Positions 23,647 to 33,800 of a DNA stretch of 64,000 bases are shown here, piece by piece. The notes beneath the pieces are model-generated. The model worked only from the letters and a program-made list of their open reading frames with translations. It had not been told where the DNA came from and did no database searches. The position numbers and the translations under genes are program-made. Origin of the DNA: a virus; the IMG/VR virus record IMGVR_UViG_3300043467_001012, positions 1-64,000 of that record; one strand, written 5' to 3'. The stretch's first letter is position 1. Each line of letters begins with the position of its first letter.

Positions 23647-24439
23647 AGATCAGTGGAGACACTATAAAAAATTTGGTTTCCCTTCTACTGAAATTACTGT
23701 AGAAGAACCAATACCAGTACCTACCTCTATACAAACTCAAGTCCAACCAATTTCTGTATTGTGTGTTCGATTTGGTACACGCTATGGTAGAGAATATGTT
23801 GAGCGTCTGCGTAACATGGTTGCTAGACATCTAACCGTTCCCTATGAGTTTTTCTGTTTAACTGATGATCAACATCCCATAGACGGTGTTACCAGCATTG
23901 TAAGACCACATGCCGGGTATGCAAAAGGGTGGTGGCACAAGGTTCACATGTTTGATCCCGGGCTAAATCTGCGAGGCCGAGTTTTATATTTTGATCTAGA
24001 TATTGTTATACATCAGAATATTGATAAATTAATTTTAGGCTATGACCGAGAGTTTTTAGGCATTAGAGACTTTAATAGAAAGTTTAATCCCCAGTGGAAC
24101 ATTCTCAACAGTTCTGTCATGAGTTGGCCCGCAGGACTACATCCAGATATCTTTACCACCTTCCAAAACAATCCCAAGCAGGCTCAAAAATTGCACGGCG
24201 ACCAAGATTGGATTTGGCAAGTAGCAAAAAGCCGTATAACCTTTTGGCCCGAACGATGGATACAGAGTTACAAATGGGAGATCCGTGATCGAAATGAATT
24301 GGTGTATCAGGGCGGCAAAAGGTTTTTCAAAGATGTGCGCAGTCCAAAGATACATCTAGAGTGCGCTGTCTGTGTGTTTCACGGAGATCCAAAACCCGAC
24401 GAAGTTATGGATCAGTTTGTAATTGACAACTGGCGGTAA
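23618..24439 (+). CDS. glycosyltransferase-like protein (DxD motif)
   Basis: A 273-aa protein. After a ~45-residue linker, a GT-A-like fold follows: SVLCVRFGTRYGREYVERL, EFFCLTDD, then YFDLDIV with the DxD metal/nucleotide-sugar site at D126/D128. HGDQDWIWQ later resembles the acceptor-side motif of GT8-like enzymes. The donor and acceptor are unknown. It starts inside kdsA, so the two are co-expressed and may act on the same surface glycan. Confidence 0.75.
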   Translation: MKLSRENLTKDQWRHYKKFGFPSTEITVEEPIPVPTSIQTQVQPISVLCVRFGTRYGREYVERLRNMVARHLTVPYEFFCLTDDQHPIDGVTSIVRPHAGYAKGWWHKVHMFDPGLNLRGRVLYFDLDIVIHQNIDKLILGYDREFLGIRDFNRKFNPQWNILNSSVMSWPAGLHPDIFTTFQNNPKQAQKLHGDQDWIWQVAKSRITFWPERWIQSYKWEIRDRNELVYQGGKRFFKDVRSPKIHLECAVCVFHGDPKPDEVMDQFVIDNWR

Positions 24440-24451
24440 TTGTGTTATACT
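24423..24451 (+). promoter_or_regulatory. sigma70-type promoter with start codon at +1
   Basis: TTGACA (24423-24428), 17-nt spacer, TATACT (24446-24451). The expected start falls at about 24458, which is the ATG of the next gene, so this message may be leaderless. Confidence 0.7.
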
Positions 24452-24457
24452 AGTAGT

Positions 24458-24769
24458 ATGACAAATACTATTACAGCCGAAGCATTACGCACTCTGCTTC
24501 TTGAAAACGAGTGCATTGTAGAATTTACCAAAGTGAATGGTGAGATTCGATCGATGCCTTGTACACTTAAGGCAGAGTTTATTCCTGATCCTATCCCTGC
24601 TCCAAATTTTCAACACTTTACTAATACAGATAATCCCATTGACTTTCCTATAGTAAAGAAAGAAAAGAAACAAAACCCAGATGTGATGAGCGTTTGGTGC
24701 TTGGACAAAAAGGAATGGCGTTCCTTTCGTATCGCCAATGTAATTTCAGCGAAAGTAAAAAATGACTAA
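24458..24769 (+). CDS. DUF2693-like small protein
   Basis: A 103-aa protein. LLENECIVEFTKVNGEIRSMPCTL and, near the end, KKQNPDVMSVWCLDKKEWRSFRIANV match the conserved pattern of a small DUF2693-type SH3-like phage protein. Function unknown; a nucleic-acid or regulatory role is possible. The in-frame GTG at 24440 is a poorer start because it overlaps the promoter. It overlaps uvsE by 8 nt. Confidence 0.72.
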   Translation: MTNTITAEALRTLLLENECIVEFTKVNGEIRSMPCTLKAEFIPDPIPAPNFQHFTNTDNPIDFPIVKKEKKQNPDVMSVWCLDKKEWRSFRIANVISAKVKND

Positions 24770-25787
24770 ACGTATAGGTTTTGCCTGCAAGTGGATTGAT
24801 GGCCCCAGTCAGATCGATGGTATCAAACAGGCTGACAATTGCAAACAGTATAACACTGGTAGCACTACCGTGGCTTGGTTAAATAGACAAACTAAACAGA
24901 TTGCAGAACAAAAACTATGGGACCTAATGGTAGGTAACATAGAATCTACTCGCAAGCTGGTAGAATTAGTTGGAGAACAACATGAAGATCTTAGAATGGT
25001 ACGACTCAGTAGCGATATACTACCTGTATATACTCAGCAGGATTGGTGCGGGTTTTGGCGGCGTGCCGATGTACGAGCCTATTGCGAAAGAGCATTTGGA
25101 CAAGTGGGAGATTTGGCTCGCAAGAGGCGTGTTCGGTTGTCTATGCATCCTGGTCAGTTCACTGTGCTTGCATCTATTAACGAAGGTATTGTAGAACGAT
25201 CGATTGAAGAATTTGAATATCATACCGATATGGCTCGCTGGATGGGCTACGGTCGAACATTTCAAGATTTTAAAATTAACGTACACATTTCAGGCAAGCA
25301 AGGACCCGAAGGTATTCGCAGAGCGTTGACTAGGCTTTCACCCGAAGCTCGAAATTGTATTACTATCGAAAACGATGAAATGACTTGGGGCATCGATTCT
25401 AGCATCGAACTAGTGAATGATTGTGCCCTAGTACTAGATATTCATCACCATTGGATTAACTCAGGAGAATATATTGACCCGAATGATGACCGTGTTAAAA
25501 GGATTATTGATAGCTGGCGTGGTGTTAGGCCTGTTATACATTATAGTGTTTCACGGGAAGACGTTGTTATTGGCCATGCCACAGACACCCTTCCCGCCCT
25601 TGATGCGCTAATCGAATCCGGACACAAAAAACAAAAACTCAGAGCACACTCAAACTTCTACTGGAATACAGCAGCGAATGAATGGGCACTGAGATTCAGA
25701 GACCAATTTGATATCATGTGCGAAAGCAAGGCCAAGAACTTGGCCAGCTTTGCACTTTATGAACAAGCTAAAAAATTAGGCTTGTGA
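24762..25787 (+). CDS. uvsE: UV damage endonuclease UvsE/UVDE
   Basis: A 341-aa TIM-barrel enzyme. Seen: RIGFACKW start, NIESTRKLVE, RLSSDILP, RRVRLSMHPGQFTVL (the metal-binding His and substrate-site segment), KINVHISGK, CITIENDE and VLDIHHHW, all in the order found in UVDE. It nicks DNA 5' of pyrimidine dimers and other lesions in a metal-dependent way. It gives light-independent repair of UV-damaged phage DNA, as in other surface-water phages. Confidence 0.93.
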   Translation: MTKRIGFACKWIDGPSQIDGIKQADNCKQYNTGSTTVAWLNRQTKQIAEQKLWDLMVGNIESTRKLVELVGEQHEDLRMVRLSSDILPVYTQQDWCGFWRRADVRAYCERAFGQVGDLARKRRVRLSMHPGQFTVLASINEGIVERSIEEFEYHTDMARWMGYGRTFQDFKINVHISGKQGPEGIRRALTRLSPEARNCITIENDEMTWGIDSSIELVNDCALVLDIHHHWINSGEYIDPNDDRVKRIIDSWRGVRPVIHYSVSREDVVIGHATDTLPALDALIESGHKKQKLRAHSNFYWNTAANEWALRFRDQFDIMCESKAKNLASFALYEQAKKLGL

Positions 25788-26072
25788 TTTTGGTTTTTTA
25801 GGAGCAGGTGGCTTTTTAGCTGTTGCAGGCTTTTTAGCGAACTGTTGCTTCTTTGGGGCTGCTTTCTTTGCAGGAGCAGCCTTTTTCTGTGGCTCTGCCG
25901 TTGGTGCTGCAACTACAGCCGCCGGAACAACTGCATCCGGAACCACTACCACTGCCTCAACTGCTGGTGCAGGCGCTGCCTCAACCACTGGTTCTGCCTC
26001 TACTTTATATGGAACTTCCGCAGTTTGTTCTGCTGGCTTACCACCAAATAGTTTCTTTAATAAACCGATCAT
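25776..26072 (-). CDS. Ala/Pro/Lys-rich H1-like small protein
   Basis: A 98-aa protein in three parts: a short amphipathic start (MIGLLKKLFGG), an Ala/Val/Pro-rich acidic middle, and a Lys/Ala/Pro tail with repeated PAKKA/PKKP units like eukaryotic H1 tails. It is low complexity, so homology cannot be judged. The gene is real by context: a perfect TATAAATA box and AGGAG precede the ATG. Its end overlaps the uvsE 3' end by 12 nt. A DNA-binding or membrane-associated role is inference. Confidence 0.65.
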   Translation of the reverse strand: MIGLLKKLFGGKPAEQTAEVPYKVEAEPVVEAAPAPAVEAVVVVPDAVVPAAVVAAPTAEPQKKAAPAKKAAPKKQQFAKKPATAKKPPAPKKPKSQA

Positions 26073-26092
26073 ATTAAAATCTCCTTGTAGGT

Positions 26093-26100
26093 TATTTATA
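26093..26100 (-). promoter_or_regulatory. T4-late-type promoter TATAAATA
   Basis: An exact late consensus on the minus strand, with AGGAG between it and ATG 26072. This is a normal late promoter with a leader. Confidence 0.7.
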
Positions 26101-26101
26101 C

Positions 26102-26109
26102 ACTAAATA
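26102..26109 (+). promoter_or_regulatory. late-type box ACTAAATA before the SOD-like gene
   Basis: Ends 4 nt before ATG 26114, one base away from the divergent TATAAATA on the other strand. No Shine-Dalgarno is present. Confidence 0.45.
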
Positions 26110-26113
26110 CAGC

Positions 26114-26674
26114 ATGGCGCTACATTTCATCAAATACCTACACGAAGATACAGATACTAGGGAAATTGTTCAAAACAAGTTAAGTTTTGGCAAAGAAGAA
26201 CTTGATCCTGTAATGAGCAAAGATACGCTTGACTATCATTACTCTGGACTAGCTGCTAAGTATTTTGAAAGATACAATGCAGGCGAAGGTGATTCTAAAT
26301 TTAATTATGGTGGTGCAATGCTACATAATTTGTTCTTTGGAAATCTAACTCCTCCCAGAGCTGCTAACAAGCCTGCAGAAGCAGCAGGCGAATTAATCGA
26401 CAACATATACGGTAGCTTTGACAAGTTCAAAGAGGCTGTGGAAAAAGAAGCTATGGCTATTCAAGGATCTGGTTGGGTCTATATGGATACCGCGGGCAAA
26501 CTGCACACTATCCCCAATCACGAATATACTAAAGGCATGAAGATTTCCCTGCTTATTGATTGGTGGGAACACGCTTGGGCATTAGACTACCAACAGAATA
26601 AAGCCAAATATCTAAATAATATTTGGCGTGTTATCGACTGGTCTGTCGTTAACGACCGCTTAATAGGAGAATGA
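26114..26674 (+). CDS. Fe/Mn superoxide dismutase-like protein lacking one metal ligand
   Basis: A 186-aa protein aligned along its length to Fe/Mn SOD: TLDYHYSGLAAKY (SOD TxxYHYxKHHxxY), AMLHNLFF with ligand H71, GSGWVYM, and DWWEHAW with ligands D149 and H153. The first ligand, the His of the PHIS motif, is Val (V33). The second-shell HH pair is also changed. With three of four ligands it may bind metal poorly, so it may be a pseudoenzyme or structural protein. Similar SOD-like proteins occur in T4-like aquatic phages. Confidence 0.75.
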   Translation: MALHFIKYLHEDTDTREIVQNKLSFGKEELDPVMSKDTLDYHYSGLAAKYFERYNAGEGDSKFNYGGAMLHNLFFGNLTPPRAANKPAEAAGELIDNIYGSFDKFKEAVEKEAMAIQGSGWVYMDTAGKLHTIPNHEYTKGMKISLLIDWWEHAWALDYQQNKAKYLNNIWRVIDWSVVNDRLIGE

Positions 26675-26675
26675 C

Positions 26676-26792
26676 ATGTTAGAAACATTATTTTGGTTAG
26701 CACTGGGTGCATTCATTGGTTGGAATTTCCCTCAGCCCGACTTTGCCAAGACAATTCAGGCTAAGATTTTAAGTCTGTTTAAAAAGGATTAG
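26676..26792 (+). CDS. 38-aa single-span membrane peptide
   Basis: Begins 1 nt after the SOD-like stop, with AGGAG upstream. One hydrophobic helix at the N-terminus (LETLFWLALGAFIGWNF) is followed by a basic tail ending in LFKKD. Peptides of this shape are conserved in T4-like cyanophages. Function unknown; inner-membrane insertion expected. Confidence 0.6.
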   Translation: MLETLFWLALGAFIGWNFPQPDFAKTIQAKILSLFKKD

Positions 26793-26793
26793 G

Positions 26794-27183
26794 ATGGCCT
26801 ATTCAGAAAAGGTAATTGATCATTATGAGAATCCCAGGAACGTCGGATCTTTTGACAAGGGTGATCCTAGTGTTGGTACTGGTATGGTTGGTGCCCCTGC
26901 TTGCGGCGATGTTATGAAACTTCAAATAAGGGTTGATCATGATACAGGTATTATTACAGATGCAAAATTTAAAACGTATGGCTGCGGATCGGCTATTGCG
27001 AGCTCGAGCCTCATTACAGAGTGGGTCAAAGGAAAAACCCTTGATCAAGCCGGATCAATCAAAAACTCCGACATCGCCGAAGAATTAGCTCTACCCCCAG
27101 TTAAGATACATTGTTCGATACTGGCAGAAGATGCTATCAAAGCAGCCGTAAATGATTACCGTAACCGACACAGCCAAAACTAA
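26794..27183 (+). CDS. iscU: iron-sulfur cluster scaffold IscU
   Basis: A 129-aa protein of normal IscU length. All functional residues are present: C37 and D39 (GAPACGD), C64 (GCGSA), H106 and C107 (KIHCS), and the chaperone-recognition LPPVK at 100-104. It builds [2Fe-2S] clusters from sulfur given by IscS and hands them to carriers with HscA/HscB. The sequence is strikingly close to gamma/beta-proteobacterial IscU, so it was probably gained from a host. The iscA gene overlaps its 3' end by 32 nt. No iscS is in the window. Confidence 0.95.
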   Translation: MAYSEKVIDHYENPRNVGSFDKGDPSVGTGMVGAPACGDVMKLQIRVDHDTGIITDAKFKTYGCGSAIASSSLITEWVKGKTLDQAGSIKNSDIAEELALPPVKIHCSILAEDAIKAAVNDYRNRHSQN

Positions 27184-27478
27184 AATTAAAGAAATGCTTG
27201 CTAAACGTGGCAAAGGTGTGGGTATTCGTATAGGTGTAAGAACTACAGGTTGCAGTGGCCTAGCATATACCATTGAGTACGTAGATGAGTACACCGCAGA
27301 AATTGGAATAACAAATTTTGCACACGACGGTTTTGTTGTATTGGTAGATGAAAAAAGCCTAGCCTATTTGGACGGGTTAACTATGGACTGGGTCCGCAAT
27401 GGGCTTAATGAGGGATTTGATTTTCAAAATCCTAACGAACGAGACCGTTGCGGCTGTGGAGAAAGTTTTAGAGTCTAG
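27152..27478 (+). CDS. iscA: A-type Fe-S carrier IscA
   Basis: A 108-aa HesB/IscA-family protein. The three conserved Cys are C34 (TTGCSGLAY), C100 and C102 (CGCGESF). RGKGVGIRIGVRTTGCSG and GLNEGFDFQNPN are typical of IscA rather than ErpA or SufA. It carries Fe or Fe-S clusters from IscU to apoproteins. The ATG lies within iscU, so translation is coupled and the two work together. Confidence 0.93.
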   Translation: MITVTDTAKTKIKEMLAKRGKGVGIRIGVRTTGCSGLAYTIEYVDEYTAEIGITNFAHDGFVVLVDEKSLAYLDGLTMDWVRNGLNEGFDFQNPNERDRCGCGESFRV

Positions 27479-27762
27479 TATTTGCCCACTGGCAAGGTGG
27501 TACTGGCGGGCATGTCCCAGATCTGCTTGCGTTCAACCCCCTTGCGTTGAGCAAACTTTTTTGCATCGCATAATGCACATACATGAAAATAGTTGTTGCT
27601 CAATCTTCTGTGATCCATCTTGCGTAGCTCACGTGTAAATTCTCTATCACAGTTATCACAACGAAAAACTGCAATAGTTTTTCTTCTGGTGTAGTTGTGT
27701 GCAACTCCTAGTTTACTGAGTCTAACATGTTGAGTTTGTTGAGTTTCTTTTTTTAAGAACAT
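27475..27762 (-). CDS. zinc-ribbon-like protein, 95 aa
   Basis: A basic protein with two CxxC pairs (FRCDNCDREF at ~33-42 and HVCALCDAKKF at ~60-70), which likely hold one zinc. This fold is common in small nucleic-acid-binding phage proteins and HNH-like remnants, but no HNH motif is seen. It converges with iscA, sharing 4 nt at the 3' ends. A TGTAAATA box is 4 nt before its ATG. Confidence 0.65.
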   Translation of the reverse strand: MFLKKETQQTQHVRLSKLGVAHNYTRRKTIAVFRCDNCDREFTRELRKMDHRRLSNNYFHVCALCDAKKFAQRKGVERKQIWDMPASTTLPVGKY

Positions 27763-27766
27763 CTTG

Positions 27767-27774
27767 TATTTACA
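27767..27774 (-). promoter_or_regulatory. late-type box TGTAAATA
   Basis: Minus-strand octamer 4 nt before ATG 27762, without a Shine-Dalgarno. Confidence 0.4.
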
Positions 27775-27794
27775 TTCGGCTTATAAAACTTTGG

Positions 27795-27802
27795 GCTAAA
27801 TA
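27795..27802 (+). promoter_or_regulatory. late-type box GCTAAATA before the giant fibre gene
   Basis: Lies 30 nt before ATG 27833. AGGA (27823-27826) sits 6 nt before the ATG, so this message has an ordinary leader. Confidence 0.4.
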
Positions 27803-27832
27803 GTAGAGCAACCATAAATCTTAGGATCGACC

Positions 27833-30800
27833 ATGGCAAGAAAAATTATTGATATCGGCGTTGTAGGCAACGACGGCACAGGCGACAGTATTCGCGACTC
27901 GTTCCGCAAGGTGAACGACAACTTTCGTGAGCTGTACAGCTCATTGGGTCTAGGTGAAAAGCTAACTTTTAAAAATCTAGACGACACTCCAAATAGCTAC
28001 CTCGGACAGGAAAATGCCATACTCAGTGTTAACAACACAGAAACAGGTATTGTATACAAACAGATCACTTCAGGTGCCGGTATAAATCTTGATTTTACCA
28101 CCAATCAAAATGAAATACGTATCAGCTCAGAGTTCTCTGAAGTGGTCGGTGACACCAGTCCACAGTTGGGGGGCAATCTCAGCGCACGATCTGGCAGTAC
28201 TCAATTTAGGATCAGAGACCTAGGTACTGATAATATTCCACTGGTCCCTGTATTTGATCACGAAGCCATCAACAAACGCTATGCTGATGGCAAAGTTTCC
28301 AGGTCAGGCACCAATGCCATCGATCCAAGAACTGGGCTGGTAAATGGTGCTTTTGGCACAATGAGCGGCCCGTTAATCCTATCCAGAGATCCTGAGCCAG
28401 ATGACGATGATGTCTATGATGGATTGATCGCTGCGACCAAACGATATGTGGATAATTCTGCCTTTGGCAGTAGCATCAATCTATATGTGGCTACATCGGG
28501 TCAAGACGATCGACCAGGTGTCAGCGCAGCACTACAAGGTCGAGCATTGGCCTATGCCTATAGAACTATTGAAGCGGCACTGAAAAGAGCAGAAGAAATT
28601 GTGCTAGAGGCTAGAAACGAAATAGGCCCCTACAAAAAAACATTGACCTACAACAACGGAGTATCTAACTGTACATTGACTAGGATTGAAGATGCTCCGG
28701 GCAGCGGTTCAGGATTCAGCGGCAGTGCCCTAATGAGTGTTGACACTGTGGTTGTGAATACAGTGGGTGTAAATTATCAAGTTGGCGATATACTAACTGT
28801 GACTGGGGGAACATTTAGCGAACCAGCTAGACTACAGATATTATCTACAACAGAAGCAGGTGGCGTGTTAACATTCCGCATCGTGTCCTCTGGAGTGTAC
28901 ACTATATTGCCTCTCTCCAACACCAATGTGGCAACCACAGATGACAGCGACAATGGTCAGTTAGCTACTGTGGATTTGACCTACAAGGTCAACAACGTGG
29001 TAGTAAACAGTGGTGGCAGTGGATTTGGTCTAGCATCTGTTAGGATTGTACCAGCACCCGGCGACACTACTGGAGCAGGCGCATTTGGTACTGCCGACGT
29101 GGTAGGTGGCAGTGTGATCAGCATCACAGTCACAGATCAAGGATCTGGATTCACCAGCCAGCCGTTGGTCACTGTATCCCTTCCTAGATTTTTCATAGAA
29201 ACTGGAGGCTATCGCACAGACTTTACTGGAGACTACACTACATCAACTCCCAGTGCTATCAGAAGCAGAGACATACGAGAAGGTCTTTTCCTAAGAGGCG
29301 AAACATCGGGAGCCTTGGCTCAGATCCTTGGACACACAGGCGCTCTAGACTCAGAAGGGGATGAAATTTTTGACGTTGATCTTAGATTTGGCACATTCCA
29401 ACCTGGTGAAGTTATATCATATGGTGATGTACAGAAAAATATACAACTGAGTGTTCTAGTTGAAAGTGGAGTCTACGAAGAAAATCTACCCCTGAGACTG
29501 CCGGCCAACGTGTCCATAGTTGGTGATGAATTCAGACGCTGTATCATAAGACCAAAACCCGGTATAAGTTCTAGTCCATGGGCCTTCTTGTATTTCAGAA
29601 GAGACCTCACTGTAGGAGTAGTGGGCACTGATCAGATCACATTGACTGATAGACTATTTGGTTATCACTATCTACAAGGCACAGATGAACCTGTGTATCC
29701 ATTAATTAATAACAGAGGATTCTATAGGGCGGCGGCGCAACTGTTGACTTTGAACAGAACATTTATACAAAAAGAAGTCATAGGTTGGATTACTGATCAA
29801 ATTGACAATGAAATTTCACCATTCACTGCTAGTTTTTTATACGACAGTGATCTCTGTGAAAGAGATATTGGACTACTGTTAGATGCCATGATATTTGATC
29901 TGAAGTACGGAGGTGCCAATAGAACAATATCTGCGGCATTGAAGTACTTTGGATCTGCCAGTGGTTTGATTGCAATTGGTGCTCAGGGATCTCAAACCCT
30001 TGCGGCCATTAGCAGAGTAGGAACATTGGCTCAACTGGTAGTTAGAAATGTACCAATACAGGAACTTTTCCAAACGTCATACCCGCAAATAGTAGACGGT
30101 GCCTACGTGGCTGAAACTGGAACCACCGGAACTTCATTCAATATTACAGGTGTTACCAATGCCAATCCTATGGCCGTTACCACTGGCACTGCCCATGGAT
30201 TAGTTGACGGCGATCAGATATTGATTAGCACAGTTGGTGGCACCACGGAAATAAACGGCAATGACTATTACGTAGATGTAATCGATCCCACAAGTTTTTA
30301 CATATACAGTGACGCTCTACTAACCATTCCCGTTAATGGTGCTGCCTTTGGCACATACACTTCAGGTGGTAATGCTGTCAGTATAGGAGGTGTATTGGGT
30401 GCCTTGTTTGATGCTGTGATAGATATCCTCGATGGTGTGGGCAGTAGCAATGTCAACTTGCCAAAAAACAACAATGAAATGGATGTGCTGTTGTGCAATG
30501 ACGCAACTAGGGTACAGGCCATTACCTTTCAAGGACATGGCGGGTTTGCCATGGTGCTTGACCCAGAAGGACAAATTCTTGCTAAATCTCCGTATGCACA
30601 AGAATGTGCATCATTTTCTCGCAGTACAGGTAGGCAAACGTTTGCCGGTGGCCAATATATTGACGGCTTCACTGGCAACTTGAAATTCACAATCCTGAGC
30701 AAAGACTCAGACACATTCCTACGTGTTGGCAATCTAAAACGCTTGCCTCAATTGCCTGGATCATTTATCGTTGACGATACTATCTACAGAATCAACTATG

Positions 30801-33800
30801 TGAGAGACTACACATTCAATGTGGCAGGATCAACTGCGTCATTTGTTATGGATGAGACCACACCGTGGCCATTTGCACTATTCAGTTACAATGAAGCCAT
30901 ATGTCGAAGAGATGTGGGATTGATTCTTGATGGTGTTGGCTATGACGTGGTATTCGGCACCAATTATCATGCCAGACGTTCTGGACTTACATACAGACTG
31001 GCCAGTGCTGCTGTGGTAATCAATGATCAATTAGATCTCACTGTAAGAGCCATTGAACAGGCTCATGATGATGCCAGCACCTATCTTGAACTTTATCCCA
31101 CAGCACAGGCAGTGGTGGCCAGCAGTAAAACAATCATAGCCAACATAGTGAGAGAAGGCGCGATATTTGCTCCTGCGTTGAGTTTTACCGCTCCTCCAGG
31201 GTTGGCAGCTAATAGAGCCAATGCTAAAATATTGTTACAGGCTAATATCACCTACATTGTAGATCAAGCAGTAGGATATCTTGCCACAACATATCCAGCA
31301 CTGACCTTTAATGACTTTGCAAGAGATATAGAATATGCCATTGAATCATTAATTTATGACATCATCTATGGCGGCAATAGTGAAACACGTAAAATAGGTT
31401 TAAAATATTGGGATGGCGTAGGCGATGCTGTAGTACTGCAGATACCTGTGCTGATCCAAGCAGCAACAGCCGCAGGCATTGATCATGCCAAATATGTGGC
31501 CAAACAGGTCATACTTGACCTTGCACCCGCAGTATCCTATTCAGCCACAGTCCGGGTAACTGGCACACCTAGCGATGCTGCTATAGAAACAATTATAGAA
31601 ACACTGTTTACCAATGTAAGTGCCATACTCACTGGTGGCGTCGGATCGGCCGCAGCAGAAACACTGCCCGACTTGACCGCCTATGCCTATTTGGCGACGG
31701 GTGTGTCTGCACGTAGCACCATTGTGGCAAATAAAACTCTTGTGCAAGATTCGGTGATAGCATTTGTCAATGAAAATGCCAACGTCTATGAAGTGCTGAT
31801 GCCGGGTAACAGAAGCATGTTGAGCAACGACTTCACACAGATCAATGACCTTGGTTATGGTATTGTGGTCAACAACGGCGGTTTAGCAGAGTGCGTGAGC
31901 ATGTTTACCTACTACTGCCACATATCATATTATTCCATAGGTGGCGGACAGATTCGATCAATCGGTGGTTCCAGTGCGCACGGTAATTTTGCGTTGGTGG
32001 CAGAAGGCAGTGACCCATTAGAAGTGCCCACACCAGTGACCTTGTACTATGACCTAGCACAGGGCGCAGAATGTTATTTTCCATCGGGCTCATATGCCAA
32101 CACCGTAGGTGGTCTACAATTATTTGTAACTAATTATACACATCCTCCATTGCCAAATGGTGAACTGGAAGTTGATCACGGACTTGGAGACATCTACAGA
32201 TATCCCATCACAGGCGTTTCCACAGATGCAAGTCTGCCTGTGGGAGTGGCAAGACTGAGCCTGCGTAGTTCGGAAGGTGCAGGCGTAGACGGTCTTGCAG
32301 CAGTGATTGCCAACGGCACTCCATTGACCATTAGACAAAACAGCAATGTGGTGTTAACTGGAAATGCTGTTGACGTTGCTGTTCGACCAAGCACTGGTCT
32401 AGTACTGGCAGAATCTCCTGAAGTTTATCGAGTACTGCAATTTGAAGCCTATGCAGACTTTGTGGGCGCAAGAACATTTACTGTGAGTCTAGGCACACCT
32501 GCTATTATTACCAGAGCAGCACACGGGCTCCAACCTGGCTATCAAATCACATTGGCCACTACGGGCGCACTGCCAACAGGACTTGTTGCTGGTGAAACTT
32601 ATTTTGTGCAAGCAGATGGATTCACTGCCAACACGTTTAGACTGGCCTCAACCAGACGTGGCACAGCCATTAATACTTCAGGCAGCCAAAGCGGTACGCA
32701 CACCTATATTGTGTTTGGATTGGCTCAAACCACTCTGAGAGAAAACTACAACTATGTAGATCTTTCTCTGTATCCTCAGCAGCCTTTTGTAACTTCAGCG
32801 GCCACGTGTACTATCACGATAAACAATCCTGCTGTGGTGACTCTAGTATCACATGGTTTCATTGCCAATGACGTTGTTAGATTTACCACAACTGGCGCAT
32901 TGCCTGGCGGCATATTGGCCAATAGACTGTATTTTGTTAAGACTACACCAACTCCAGATACATTTACCATCACTGATGTGGCAACTAGCGCAGCGGTAGC
33001 ACTTGAAACCACAGGCACGCAGAGTGGTGTACAGAGCGTGGGCAAGGTCATAGGAAGAGCAGGTGACAGCACAGTGGCAGTGGTTCCAATCAGCAGCGCC
33101 GATGAAGGAAGACTGCTTGGTACCAAACTGGTGTTTAAAGGAGTGGAGTACACAGTACAGGCCTATCAAAATGAACTCATCACCGGTGACAATTATGGGC
33201 TGTTAACACTGAACACTCCATTGGTTGACTCGGTGATCTATTTTACCAATCTGCCAACGCTCAAGGCCGCGGTGCCCAAAGATGAATCCGGCACACTGAC
33301 TATTAGGATTTCATTAACTCGTGTGACTTCACATGATCTATTAGAAATTGGTACTGGATCTTATGCGGATACCAATTACCCTAATGAAATTTATGGACCT
33401 CCTGTGAATGCGCTGGATCCCGATTCAGAAACACAGGAACGTGACGTAGGCCGTGTATTCTACGTGACCACTGACCAATTTGGTAATTTCTCAGTAGGTC
33501 CTTACTTCCGTGTTGATCAAGGCACTGGTACTGTGACCTTTGCAGCCGCTATTGCACTGAGCAACCTAGATGGTCTTGGTTTTAAACGGGGAGTACCAGT
33601 CAGTGAATTTTCTACAGACAGTTCATTTGCAGACAATGCTACAGACACTGTGCCAACAGAAAACGCTGTCAGAGGCTATATTGATCGCAGACTGGGCATA
33701 AGTCATACTGGTGCAGCGGTTGTTCCTGGCAGTGTTATTCCAGCATTCAGCGGCGGTTTTATGGCATTAGATGGTCAACTGGCCATGAAAGCCGATATGG

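Noticed and set aside
10288-27478. Bacterial chromosome or assembly chimera, suggested by tctC-like, kdsA, iscU and iscA genes
   Set aside because: These genes are interleaved with clear phage genes, share the same TAAATA boxes and tight overlaps, and no boundary or integrase is seen.
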